Shown here: one piece after another, positions 23,317 through 34,168 of the stretch | How the letters are laid out: every line of letters begins with the position of its first letter | Numbering within the stretch: position 1 is the first letter of the stretch | Source of the DNA: Laburnicola sp. R22_1 | Lineage: Eukaryota > Ascomycota > Dothideomycetes > Pleosporales > Didymosphaeriaceae | NCBI GenBank assembly: GCA_014281115.1 | Contig: JACONQ010000007.1 | Location: 3,216,062-3,280,061 of the forward strand | DNA: 64,000 bases | Reading direction: 5' to 3' | The notes under the pieces: model-generated | The model's database searches: none | Told to the model about the DNA's origin: nothing | The model's input: the letters and a program-made list of their open reading frames with translations, nothing else | Translations under genes and position numbers: made by a program

Positions 23317-25428
23317 ACGTGTCTGTGCGCGTGCCGAGCCACTTCGCGTGACGAGCCACCCAACACCATAACAGCTTATGCAAAAATGAAGCTATAGAGC
23401 CACCCACAATTAATATTATTATAGGATTTTCTAGAGGGGCACTAAATAGATCCTTGCGATTAATTTGCACTATTTATATCTGTCTAGAAGCTTGACGTTG
23501 CGGCCGCGACGTGTAGAGACAGTTAGGGCAGCAGATGCGCCCTCTAAGGACTCCTCAACATCTGAAGCATCAACAACACGTTTCTGACGTTTTCTGCTCT
23601 ATAGAGATGGCTGAGAGGCCTTCCTCTTACCCTTTTTAGATAACTGTAGAGCTTTTTTTGCGTCGCGGGCAGACTTCTGGGCAGCGCGCTGAGCTGCCTT
23701 TTTAGCTCTCTCCTTCTCTCTTGCCTCCTTCGCTGCCTCTCGCGCAGCACGCTTTTCCTGCTGGATTTTCTCCTTGTATAGTCTAGCTGCCTTCTTTAGC
23801 TCTGCTGTCTCTGCTTTTTGAAGCTGCTGCTCCTTATCCTCCTGCTCCTTGATAGATTGACGGACACGTGCCTCTCTCACCTTCCTAGGTAACCAGAACA
23901 CTGACCCACTGTGATACTCCTTGCGCTGTTAGAGATCTAGAGCTTTGCCCTTCTTCTTACGCTTCTGCTTTGTAGACAGTGCCTCCCTAAGCCCATTAAT
24001 ATTGTGGTGGAGTAGCTCATTTTAAACAGATAGATAGTGGAGCGATTGACGAAGCTTCTGCGTATCCTTACTACTCTGATCCTTAACTGCAGAGCGTACG
24101 AGCCTATCCACCTTTCTCCAATCATGATCGCTCAGTAGGGATGAGGAGCTTTCTCTTGATTCTTGAGATCTAGTGAATCTATCGAGGATTGGATCAGGAT
24201 CAGGTGGTGATATGCCTGTTGCTCTAAAAGAGCTAAGGATTGTTGATTCCTTGAAGGAGGCCTGCCATGCCTTCCAGAATAGTGGGAAGAAATTGCCCTT
24301 CTTAATAGAAACTAGGCCTTGGCCTGCGTTGAGGTATTTCGAGAGCTCGGCTGAGTAGGCAGTTGATAGAGGCTTGAACATTGCAACGTCAAGTGGCTGA
24401 AGCGTATGAGTTGAATGAGGAGGCAGGATAGCAAGCAGGATCCTATGCTTATCATAGTAGTCGATGAAATCCATTGTAATGTGGGATCCATGGCCGTCTA
24501 GGATTAGGAGCCGATATGCTCGTCGAGTCTTCTCTTTTGTACAGCGATCGAATACCTGTTCAAGCCAGGCAAGACTAATATCGTTGTTCGTCCAGCCAGA
24601 GGGTGATGAGGTGATAAAGACTTTATGTTCTCCTGCCTTGATGTCTTCTACCCAGGCTGATTGGATGCCTTTGTTGGCAGCCTTATAGATTAGGCTAGGA
24701 GGCAGAGCAGATCCATCGGCGCATATACATGCTAGGAGCGTGATCCACGCGCGGTTTCTATCCTGGAGTGATGCCCTAACCTCCTTCTTCTCCCACATTC
24801 GTCGGCTGAATATTCTCTTTAATCTGCCAACAACACCGATTATAAAGCCTTTCTCATCCATATTGTAGGTATAACGAGGATCTATTTGATATTGATTGAT
24901 CTTGTCATGTAGGAGCTGAAAGTAGAGGCGATATTTATCCCCTAAATCAGCTTTGTGGCGATTGCTGTCCATGCCAACTGTCCATTGCGAGATAAGATGA
25001 ATGCTGTGTCGGTTGATAAAGCGGGTAACCCAGCTCTCGCTGACTGCCTCCTTGGCTACTGTAGAGGCGAAATTTCGTACTATCTCCCTAGTAGGTGGTA
25101 TATGTCTCTCTGTGAGTCCTTTGATATATTTTACAAGCTCCTGCTCTTGCTGTGGGTTGAGTTTCTGCTGGTTGATGTTCTTGGCTTTATTTGGTGCCTG
25201 AACGCGCTTGTGTCTTCGGGATAACGTAGTTCGATCTACACCGTAGGTGGCAGCAATATTTCTGTACGAAAATGATTCCCCTGGATTTAAAGATTCAATA
25301 GCTGCAATCGCATCCTCGATTGCCCCCATATTGGTGGAGTTATGACGCGTCAAATTCAGGCGATTATTTAGCGTTTTGGTGTTGGGTGGCTCGGCACGCG
25401 AAGTGGCTCGGCACGCGCACAGACACGT
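23317..25428 (-). mobile_element. Fot1-like DNA transposon, copy F1 (2,112 bp), least decayed
   Basis: The terminal inverted repeats of about 50 bp begin ACGTGTCTGTGCGCGTGCC and contain an internal GCCGAGCCACTTCGCGTG-type repeat. They are flanked by TA (23315-16 and 25429-30). It inserted into the pogo element at 22522-26506 and has ordinary GC content, so it is the youngest layer of this nest. Confidence 0.9.
23470..25329 (-). pseudogene. Fot1/pogo transposase with three in-frame stops
   Basis: A single frame runs from the ATG at 25329 (chosen because it aligns with the start in copy F2; an in-frame ATG lies 24 bases upstream) to the stop at 23470. The first 435 codons are open. Features in order: Psq-type helix-turn-helix (FSYRNIAATYGVDRTTLSRRH); CENP-B-like DNA-binding region (ELVKYIKGLTERHIPPTREI); DDE domain with YNMDEKGFIIG, LLILDGHGSH and THTLQPLDVAMFKPL supplying the Asp triad; then a Lys/Glu/Ala-rich coiled coil (23599-23901). 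The stop at 24022-24024 is TAA where copy F2 has GAA, a G-to-T change that RIP does not make; two later stops are TAG. The catalytic domain is intact, so a shortened active protein is conceivable. Confidence 0.85.
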
Positions 25429-26578
25429 TATACGTCTTCTTTAACGGCGCAAAATAACCTATATTAAGTGACTATAAGAGGTGCGACAAATATAAAGGCA
25501 TATAGATAGTAATAATATTACTCTTTTTATAGTAATTCTGGAATTCGAGCAAGTTATAACTTTTATGGCTATTAATAATAAGTAAACGTACTCTACTAGT
25601 AGTATGCCTCTTTATATACTTATTAAAGTGCTTTAGCCATTATAGACTAAGCTTATTTATTGTCTAGCCATTCTTAGAGACTGCAATAATCTAATTATAA
25701 GGTAGATCCTTCTCCTTATACTAGGCGGAGAGGTGGTGCTTGCCCCTAAAGATAATAAAGGGTGGGATCCACCACCCTATTGCGTTAATACCTTAGATAA
25801 CTGTTATCCACTCTCTATTGCCCTGCTGTACCTGCTTTAGCTGTTCTTAACGCTTAGAGCCTATAACTACTACTCTAGTTAATATTATGTCTATTATAAA
25901 GCCAGACTCGTCGAAATTATAGGTATTCTTATCTAGGATACTATACTTAGCCTTTATATTCTCCATAAGCCAGAACTAGTCTTATATTATCTTAGAATTC
26001 TCCTAGAGAGCTCTCTTATAGTTGTACTTTTAATTAAACTTAACTTAAAGCTTTGGCTAGCGCTTAACAAAGTCATAAGGCCACTTCTAGCCAACTGGCT
26101 TATAGTGGCGTGCAGCTAGTAAAGAATTAGCCATATCTTTTATGGCATTAAGCTGGGGCGAAAATTCTCGCGCGTCTAGGTCGAGTATATGCTGCACAAT
26201 TACCTACTCCTTTCTTATAGTAAGTCTTATTTTGTTGGGTGCGTAGTTGTGTCTAAATATCTTTCTAGCGCGTTAGTTGCTAAGTGTACTTTAAGAGATA
26301 TTATAGAGGGCTATAGCACGTTGCTAAGAAAGTGTCGCGTCTTATTTAATAGCCTAGATCGCAAGCTATATACGCGCTTCTTTTAACGCTAGTAATTTAT
26401 TATATAGTTAAGGTATTGCGTTGTACTATTACTAATAGTATGTTTTAGTAGGGTCTTAGTAAAGTAATTAACTTAATAGAATAATTAACTCGAGTGTAAA
26501 GTATATTAGCTTTCTTTTATAGTGTTATACTATATACTAAAAGATCTATAATATTTCTCTTCCTAATAGAAAATTGTG

Positions 26579-26666
26579 TGCGAAGACAGCTAATCACACT
26601 ATTTAATTAAGGTGGTTTTCTGCTAGGCTAAATTAAACTCTAAGCGACTTAAGCGCTTATAAGTAG
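26579..26666. other. Short AT-rich spacer
   Basis: Flanking sequence between family A copy A9 and the next Fot1-like element. No feature. Confidence 0.5.
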
Positions 26667-28450
26667 TATTATAGGTTACTACCTAGTGTATAGCCCCACC
26701 TAGTGCACAGTTTCTAAATGCCTATACTTATAACTTTTATAACTGTAGAGTCGCATATATATTATATTATCGCGAGATTTTTTAGTAGAGGACTTTTAAG
26801 GACCTATTTAATTAATTAGTAACAATAAACTACGTGCAATACCTCTATAGGAGGCGTACTTTGCGGGTGTACGTGGTAGGGCTAGGTGTAGGCACTATAT
26901 TAACTATAGATAATATATCTACACTAATATTCTCTATTTTTTTAGCAACTTAAGGAGGTGGTGCAAAGGCCTTTTAACAGTGTCTATTACCCTTTTTAGA
27001 GAATTATATATCTTGTTAGAGTTACTTTTTAGCTTTGCGCGTAATTTTAGCTTCTTTGCGCTGTACAGCCTTCTTACGCTATTCTTAAAGGCGTATTTCT
27101 TTAGCCACCTCTCTTATGCGCTGCCTCTCTTTAAGTATAGTAGTCTTTTTCTACTTCTACTACTCCCTACGCTTAATCTCCTTAGACTTCTATTATTATA
27201 GTAGCTGCTTGTTAGCATCCTAGCAATTGCAGGCGTCCTTAACTTTAGATAGCAACTAGAATATAGCTCTACTATTATACTCCTATAGTGCCTTAAGTAA
27301 TAGAGGCCTACCACGTTAACAGCGCTTCTTTTTATTAACAAAGGCCTCTCTAAGTCGCTTGTTTTTATGCTAGAGGAGCTATTTTTATACAGCCATTATA
27401 TAAATTGTCTGGCTTAGCTGTTAGAAGTATTAATTATAGATATCCTCTACTACCTAGTGCAGTAATCGCTTAATCTTTCTCTAATCTAAAGCACTAAGTA
27501 CGGAAGTAGTACTATTGCTTAATAAGGGCCTCTTAGTCTCCTCTATTTTAAACTTCTTAAGTATAGTCTCTAGGTCTAACAGCGAAAGCCCTATAACTTA
27601 AAAAGCTGTTAAGATCGTCTTTTCCTTAAATATTATATGCCAGGCCTTATAGAATAAGCGGAAGAAGTCTCTTTTTATAATTGCGGAGATGCCCTAACAG
27701 CTATACATAAACTTAGAGAGCTTGTTTAAGTAGGTAGTTAATAGAGGCTTAAAAAGGCAGACGTTAAGCGGATGCAAGATATAGATAGTGTGGAGAGAAT
27801 AGATAGCTAAAAGAATCTAATTATTGTTGTAAAACTTAATAAACTCTAATAATATATATAAGCCATAGCTATTAAGGATAAGTAGATAATATAATCGTCT
27901 TGTCTTTACTTTTATTTCGCGATTAAACACCTGTTTAAGATATAAGAGTCCTAGCTTATTATTAGTTTATCCACTAGGCAATAAGGCAAAGAAGGTTTTA
28001 TACTCTATAGGGTTAAAATCTTGAAGCCATAAGTCTTATATCTTGCTAGAAACAGCCTAATAAATTAGCGTAGGCGTAAGATAGCTGCTGTTAGCGCAAA
28101 TATAGGCTATTATAGTTATCTACTCCCTATTACTATCCTAGAGTGCTTGTTTCACGCCTCTGTGATTATATTAATAGTGGGAGAATACGTACTTTATTTT
28201 TAATAGCACCCTAATTAAGAAGCCCTTCTTATCCATATTATAGATATTGCGAGCCTTAATATCGTACTAAGTTATCTTCTAGTCTAGGAGCTTAAAATAT
28301 AGGGCGTATTTAAAGGCAGAGTTAGTTCTATAGCGTGTAAAATTAATGCCAAATGCTTATTAATATATTGTACGAGCTTAGTTTCCTATGTAGAGTTAAG
28401 AAGGCGCATATTATTAACTTTCTCCGCATAGCTGCCGATACCGAGACTTA

Positions 28451-29155
28451 ACGTGTCCGTGCGCGTGATGCGCCACTTCGCGTGATGCGCCGCTTTTTAC
28501 TAGGAAAATCAAGAAAAACAAGGAAGTTTAAAGCAGTATAACTCTTTAACTACCTTTCCTTTTTAAAATCTTCCTTTATTAAAGTTATTAAGAAAGACCA
28601 TCTCTATAACTTTAGAATTTTAGTTTTCTAATAATAATTAGTTTTAAGAAAAAAGTATAAAAGTCCTAAAATTCAAGTTTCTAAAATTTAAAAATAATAC
28701 TTTTTTAGGTATAAAGTATATTATTTTGAATATATTTTATATTAGAACTTTTTCTTATACAGAGCTACTTAAGAAAATAGATTATCTTTCCTAATTTATT
28801 TTTCTTAAAAAAATAAAAAGATAATCTAACTTTTTAGTTAAGAGTTTTATTAAAAAGAACCTAATATAAAATGTGTTCTAAATAGTATACTTTATACATA
28901 AAAAAGTATTATTTTTAAATTTTAGGGACTTGAATTTTAGGACTTTTATACTTTTTTCTTAAAACTAATTATTATTAGAAAACTAAAATTCTAAAGTTAT
29001 ATAGATGGTCTTTCTTAATAACTTTAATAAAGGAAGATTTTAAAAAGGAAAGGTAGTTAAAGAGTTATACTGCTTTAAACTTCCTTGTTTTTCTTGATTT
29101 TCCTAGTAAAAAGCGGCGCATCACGCGAAGTGGCGCATCACGCGCACGGACACGT
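28451..29155. mobile_element. 705 bp palindromic (foldback) MITE
   Basis: Left and right halves are inverted copies over nearly the whole length, with the centre near 28803. The outer 50 bp are GC-rich and begin ACGTGTCCGTGCGCGTGATG, sharing their first 16 bp (one mismatch) with Fot1-like copy F1 and nearly so with F2; the arms inside are AT-rich. TA lies on both sides (28449-50 and 29156-57). No ORF. Probably mobilised by the F1/F2 transposase. Confidence 0.85.
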
Positions 29156-29157
29156 TA

Positions 29158-31257
29158 CCGTGTCCGTGCGCGTAATGCCCGGATTCGCGTAATGCCCGCG
29201 CAACACCAAAACACCCTAACTTCAGCACGCGATAACTCCACCATTATGGATCCATATCAGGCTGCGATTGATGAGATAGAATCGCGAGAACTAGGAGAAG
29301 ATTTTTTATATACAGAAGTTGCTGCTAGGCATGGGCTTGAACAATCTATGTTGGGTCGAAGGCATCGAGGGGTAACGCGCCCCAGGCAGGTCAAGAATAT
29401 CAACTAGCTGAAACTCAACCTACAGCAAGAGCAGGAGCTCGTACAATATATCAAAGGACTCACAGAGAGACATATACCTCCCACTCGAGAGATGATACAG
29501 AACTTCGCCTCTACTATAGCAAAGGAGCCAGTCAGCAAGAGCTGGGTTACCCGCTTTATTAACTGACACAGCATTCAGCTTATCTCGCAATAGACAGTTA
29601 GTATGGACAGCAATCGCCACAAAGCTGATTTAGAGGATAAATATCGCCTCTATTTCAACCTCCTACACAGCAAGATTGATTAGTATTAGATAGATCCTTG
29701 TCATATCTACAATATGGACGAAAAAGGCTTCCTAATTGGTATCGTGGGTAGATCAAAACGAATATTCAGCAGACGAATGTGGGAGAAGAAGGAGGTTAGG
29801 GCATCGCTCTAGGATGGCAATCGCGCATGGATTACGCTCCTAGCATGTATCTGCGCTGATAGATCAGCTCTGCCGCCAAGCCTTATCTATAAGGCTGCAA
29901 ACAAGGGCATCCAATCAAGCTGGGTAGAGGATATTAAGGCAGGAGAACAAGAAGTCTTTATCACCTTATCACCCTCTGGCTGGACGAACAACGATATTGG
30001 GCTTGCCTGGCTTGAACAGGTATTTAATCGCTGCACAAAAGAGAAGACTCGCCGATTATATCGACTCTTAATCGTAGATGGCTATGGATCCTACATCACT
30101 ATGGACTTTATCAACTACTGTGATCAGCATAGGATCCTCCTTGCTATCCTGCCTCCTTATTTAACTCATACGCTTTAGCCTCTTAATGTTGCGATGTTTA
30201 AGCCTCTATTAACAGCCTACTCAGCAGAGCTATCAAGATATCTCTATAGAAGCCAGGGCCTAGTTTCTATCACTAAAGGCGACTTCTTCCCCCTATTCTG
30301 GAACGCGTGGAAGGTCTCCTTCAAGGAATCAACTATCCTCAGCTCTTTTAGAGCCACAGGCATATCGCCACCTGATCCTGATCCTATCCTTAATAGGTTT
30401 ACCCAGGATCAAGAATCAGGCGATAGCTCCTCATCAGGGTTTAGTGATCATGACTGGAGAAAGATGGATAGGCTTGTACGCTCTGCAGTGAGTGATCAAA
30501 GTAGCAAGGATACACAAAAGCTTCGTCAATCACTCCACCACCTATCTGTTGAAAATGAGCTGCTTAAGCATGACAACGATAGGCTTAGGCAGGCGCTATC
30601 TATTAAGAAGAAGCGTGGGAAGAAGAGCAAAGCTCTAGACCTTCAACAGCGCCAGGATTATCATAGTAGGGCTATCTTATGGTCACTAAGGAAAGTAAGG
30701 GAGGCACGTGTTCGTCAATTAATTAAGGAGCAGGAGGATAAGCAGCAGCAGCTTCAAAAAGCAGCAACAGCAGAGCTAAAGAAGGTAGCTAAGCTATATA
30801 AGGAGAAAATCCAGCAGGAGAAGCGTGTTGCGCGAGAAGTAGCTAGGGAGGCAAAGGAGAAAGAGAGGGCTAAAAAGGCAGCTCAGCGCGCTGCCTAGAA
30901 GTCTGCCCGCGACGCTAAAAAAGCTCTACAACTATCCTAAAAGGGTAAGAGAAAGGCCTCTCAGCCAGCTCTATAGAGCAGAAAGCGTCAGAAACGTGTT
31001 GTTGATGCTCAAGATAATAGGGAGGCCTCAGAGGGCGCATCTACTTCCCCAACCAGATCTACACGTCGCGGCCGCAACGTCAAGCTTCCTAATAGATATA
31101 GATAGTGCAAATTAATCGCAAGCATCGATATAGTGCTACTCTGGAAAATCTCGTGATAATATTGATTGTGGGTGGTTCTATTGCCTGGTCGCTGATAGAG
31201 CGCTTCTGGTGTTGCGCGGGCATTACGCGAATCCGGGCATTACGCGCACGGACACGG
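29158..31257 (+). mobile_element. Fot1-like transposon, copy F2 (2,100 bp)
   Basis: The terminal inverted repeats begin CCGTGTCCGTGCGCGTAATG, with an internal repeat of the GCCCGG/GCGTAATGCCC type. TA flanks lie at 29156-57 and 31258-59. It abuts the MITE on the left and copy F3 on the right with only a TA between them. Same family as F1. Confidence 0.88.
29246..31105 (+). pseudogene. Fot1/pogo transposase, single frame with RIP stops
   Basis: One frame of 620 codons from the ATG at 29246 to TAG at 31103-31105, closely similar throughout to the F1 transposase. The Psq-type HTH (FLYTEVAARHGLEQSMLGRRH), NMDEKGFLIG, LLIVDGYGS and the MFKPLLTAYSAEL block are visible, followed by a Lys/Glu-rich coiled-coil tail. 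About nine in-frame stops were seen, mostly TAG/TAA at Gln codons and TGA at Arg. The longest open stretch is the C-terminal 234 codons (30194-30898). Third-Asp position reads PLNVAM (Asp to Asn). Inactive. Confidence 0.85.
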
Positions 31258-31259
31258 TA

Positions 31260-33340
31260 CCGCGTAACGAGCCCCCCGGCGTACCGAGCCACCCCACCAC
31301 GACAACATCTCAACTTTGGCACGCGATAACTCCGCCGCTATGAGCTCGATTAAGGCTGCGCTTGCAGCTATTGAATCGCTAGAACCTAGAGAACAATTTA
31401 GCTATCGACAGATTGCAAAAAGATATGGCTGTGATTGTACAACACTCGCAAGGAGACACTAGCGCGTCGCAACCTTATGCAATACTAAGGCGGAAAATCA
31501 ACTAGCTCTCCACCTATAATAGGAACAGGAGCTCCTACGCTATATCGATCGACTTACAAGGCAAGGCCTACTACCTATATAGGCAATGATACGAAGTTTT
31601 GGCTCATAGATTGCGAAGAGAGAGCTTGGAGTAAACTGGGTTGATCGCTTTGTTGAGCGATATCCTGACGAGCTTATCTTAAAATGGACGACGGGCATGG
31701 ACAACAGTTGCCATAAGGCTGATTTAGGGAGGAAGTACAGCCTCTACTTTAACCTCCTACGCGAGAAAATTAAGCAGTATTACGTTGAGCTGCGTTACAC
31801 ATATAATATGGATAAGAAAGGCTTTATGCTTGGAGTTATAGGTCGCTTAAAGAGGATTTTTAGCGGGGCCTTGTATGAGGATGAAAAGAGGAGGAGTACT
31901 ATCCAGGATGGCTCTTAAGAGTGGATAACACTGCTGGCCTATATCTGCGCTGATAGATCTTACCTTAATCCTGCTCTTATCTATTAGTTAACCTTAGGAT
32001 TAATATAGGACTCCTAGCTACAGGCCCTTGATTATGAAACTTATTAGATTCGAATCTCCTCATTACCTTTTGGCTGGACGAACAACGATATTGGTCTTGC
32101 GTGGCTTAAGCAGGTGTTTAATTGTAGTACTAAGGCGAAGGCTTAATTCTCCTATTAATTGCTCATCCTTAATAGCTATGGATCTTATCTTATGATGGAT
32201 TTTATTGAGTACTGCGATTAAAACAAAATCCTCCTCGCGATTTATCCTCCTCACTTAACCTATACGCTACAGCCCCTTGACCTCTGTATGTTTAAGCCTC
32301 TCTTAACAGCGTACTTAAATAAGATCTTAGCCTTTATAGAGAGGAGCCAAGGCCTTACCTTAATAAGTAAGAGGGATTTCTTCCTATTGTTCTATCGAGC
32401 TTGGCAGGCCTCCTTTAAGGAAGCAACTATCCTTAAGGCCTTTAAGGCTACAGGCCTCTCACCCTTTAATCCTAAGGTTATATTAAAGAGGTTTAATACT
32501 AACTTAAGTTCCTTAAGCGATAGCGAGTCCTTAGCCTTAAGTGCCTTAAACTAGAGGAAGACTAAAGGCCTACTACGTTAGGTAGTGAAGGATCGAGGTG
32601 ATAGACGAGCTTAGAAGCTGAGCCAGGCTTTCTACTAAATCTTAACTTAAAAGACCCTCCTTAAGTATGAAGTTAAGGGCCTACGCGAGGCTTTAATTAA
32701 TGAGAGGACGCGTAGGAAGCAAGGCAAGCCTCTTCTCCTTGAGGAGCCTGAGGAGTATTAAGGTGGAGCTGTATTCTGGTCTCTAAGGAAGGTGAGGGAG
32801 GCACGTGATTGACGGCAGCTTAAGGAGCGCGAGGAGGAGCAGGTAAAATACTAAAAAGCTGAGACAAATAGGCTTTGTGAGGAGGCAAGGCAGGCCAAGG
32901 CAAGAGAGAAGGAGATAAAGCGTTAGGCAAGGGCTACAACTAGGCTGGTGAGGGAGAAGGAGAAGGCTGAGAAGGCTGCTAAACAGGCCTCTAGGGCAGC
33001 TGCTCGCAGGACTTATTAACGACTTAAACAAGCTCTTAAAACCTCCTAAAAGAATAAGAAGCGCAGCCTTAAGACTCCTATAGGAGCTACTCAAAAAAAG
33101 AGCTCTATTGCGAGGCCTATAGCTATTAGAGAGCCTTAAGGTGCTGTTGCAGGCGCGCTAGCTCTTAGGTCACGACGTAGTCGCAACATTACACCTTCTA
33201 CACGATATTAATAGTTATATATATTAATTAAAGCCTATAGATATCACCACTAGAAAATATCGCGATAATAGCTATTGTGTGAGGCTCTACAGCCTTAAGT
33301 TGTACGGCTATTTTGGTGTTTAAGGTGGCTCGTTACGCCG
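31260..33340 (+). mobile_element. Fot1-like transposon, copy F3 (about 2.08 kb)
   Basis: The inverted ends are CCGCGTAACGAGCC (left) and, in reverse, CGGCGTAACGAGCC (right). The left flank is TA (31258-59); the right flank is TG (33341-42), so that side of the duplication is mutated or the boundary is off by a few bases. It diverges from F1/F2 in the coding region and is a separate subfamily. Confidence 0.78.
31340..33211 (+). pseudogene. Fot1/pogo transposase of copy F3, RIP-degraded
   Basis: One frame from ATG 31340 (MSSIKAALAAIESLEP) to TAA 33209-33211, 624 codons, broken by many stops. A Psq HTH (FSYRQIAKRYGCDCTTLARR), NMDKKGFMLGVIGRLK, WTNNDIGLAWLKQVF and TLQPLDLCMFKPLLTAYL are visible, followed by the coiled-coil tail common to these elements. 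The second catalytic position reads LNSYGS instead of LDGHGS. Dead copy. Confidence 0.82.
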
Positions 33341-33819
33341 TGAGCCTTGATAACCCTGCAGTAACACTTCGACAGCAATGTTCGATTAACACCATACTTT
33401 TTTGCAGTCTGAGTATAATTAGGCTTCTCTCTAAGCTTTAGCAATTTTAATAACTCTAGGGCAGCCTCTATTAGGTGTATATTGGTGGTGTAAAGCGATT
33501 CTGAAAGTGCGGGAGATTTGGTGTTGGCCGTGCACGAGGTGGGGCCGTGCACGAGGTGGTGACCCACGGTATGTGACTGAGCGGCGTTTCCAAGTAGTGC
33601 ATACCAGCGAGGTGGTCTTTTCCGACCACATGCAAGACCTTGCCTTCAGCACGCCATTCTTGTATCTTCCAGCGGTACCTGTTGGTGAATTGGATGGAGA
33701 TTTGGAAGGATTTCTGAAAAGAAGAGCGCTAAATGAAACCCATTCCGTATCTTTAGGGAACAGCCAGAGAAATACAGAGGTGAGCCAAGGGGGTCCTGTA
33801 CCTTCCAGTGGAATTCTCT

Positions 33820-34008
33820 TCACTTCTTCTCTTGCAGAGCTCCGGAGACCCGAGACAATATCTCTGCTATGTTCTCGAGGGACGGGCGTGAAAAGATAGC
33901 TGTCGTCTGTTTACCGATACTACGCAAATGTCCTTGGATCTTAGACGCGGTGCAATTATATACATCTGTAGGGAGTATTACATCACCATATCCAGCCAGA
34001 CAATCCAC
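33820..34008 (-). CDS. Unrecognised short ORF, possible gene fragment
   Basis: 62 codons, starting MDCLAGYGDVILPTDVYN and ending LSRVSGALQEKK. No signal peptide or membrane segment, and no family recognised. Its composition is protein-like, and another reverse ORF continues just downstream in a different frame, so it may be an exon or the remnant of a frameshifted gene. Low confidence that it is expressed. Confidence 0.2.
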   Translation of the reverse strand: MDCLAGYGDVILPTDVYNCTASKIQGHLRSIGKQTTAIFSRPSLENIAEILSRVSGALQEKK

Positions 34009-34030
34009 CAGGTCTTCTATTTGTCTCTTC

Positions 34031-34168
34031 GAGATTGGGAGTGTTGTTTACAATGGTGATAATGAAGCGCGACCTCACAAGGCTAACTAATAGCAATGCA
34101 GTGACGAAGCCTTGAGATTGGGAGTGTTGTTTACAATGGTGATAATGAAGCGCGACCTCACAAGGCTA
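34031..34168. repeat. Tandem 55 bp direct repeat, period 83
   Basis: The 55 bp block beginning GAGATTGGGAGTGTTG occurs identically at 34031-34085 and 34114-34168, separated by 28 bp. Likely a recent local duplication. Confidence 0.9.

Larger units (their letters stand above)
22690..26260 (-). pseudogene. Pogo-type transposase pseudogene in two pieces
   Basis: The right piece (about 25480-26260, reverse strand) reads YNFDESGFI (first catalytic Asp) and GNREWITVI, standard pogo DDE motifs, with many stops. The left piece (about 22690-23310) encodes the C-terminus, including an RCSKPGHNKTT zinc-knuckle-like end typical of some Fot1/Tc5-like transposases. The inner transposon at 23317-25428 separates them. 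Heavily RIP-mutated and non-functional. Confidence 0.75.
22522..26506 (-). mobile_element. Pogo-like DNA transposon, split by a Fot1-like element
   Basis: The roughly 65 bp terminal inverted repeats begin ACGTACTTTGCACTCGAG (left) and, in reverse, ATATACTTTACACTCGAG (right), differing by RIP transitions. TA duplications lie at 22520-21 and 26507-08. Without the inner transposon it is about 1.87 kb, the usual pogo/Fot1 size. It inserted into family A copy A9. Confidence 0.85.
15811..26564 (+). repeat. Family A copy A9, split by two transposons
   Basis: Segments 15811-16223, 21709-22521 and 26509-26564 join to a 1,282 bp family A element. The flanks are AATAAAAAATTGT (15798-15810) and AATAGAAAATTGT (26565-26577), a 13 bp target duplication with one A/G change. 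Removing the copia element and the pogo element restores the sequence colinear with copies A3 and A5, which fixes the insertion order. Confidence 0.75.
26760..33481 (-). pseudogene. Fot1-like transposase pseudogene of element F4, two pieces
   Basis: The N-terminal piece (33343-33481, reverse) encodes a Psq helix-turn-helix (PNYTQTAKKYGVNRTLLSK). Its start codon is apparently ATA (ATG lost by RIP). The rest continues from 28448 leftwards: AEKVNNMRLLN, NMDKKGFLI (first Asp), LLILNSYG (second Asp changed to Asn) and HPLNVCLFKPLLTTY (third Asp changed to Asn), then a coiled-coil tail. Many stops. Dead. Confidence 0.75.
26669..33569 (-). mobile_element. Fot1-like element F4, split by three nested elements
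   Basis: The left end (26669) and right end (33569) are inverted repeats: the right end read inward is CCGTGGGTCACCACCTCGTG and the left end is its RIP-altered version TTATAGGTTACTACCTAGTG. TA flanks lie at 26667-68 and 33570-71. The two halves (26669-28448 and 33343-33569) sum to about 2.0 kb, a normal Fot1 size. The block 28451-33340 was inserted into it. Confidence 0.8.

Noticed and set aside
23599..23901. Separate Lys/Glu/Ala-rich coiled-coil gene
   Set aside because: Same frame as, and homologous to, the tail of the F2 transposase. It is the C-terminus of the F1 transposase after in-frame stops.
24955..25224. Forward-strand ORFs over the Fot1-like transposase
   Set aside because: Antisense shadows of a well-supported reverse-strand transposase.
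33507..33899. Forward ORF of 130 codons spanning the end of element F4
   Set aside because: It starts inside the transposon's terminal repeat, has no recognisable domain and runs across an element boundary; probably fortuitous.
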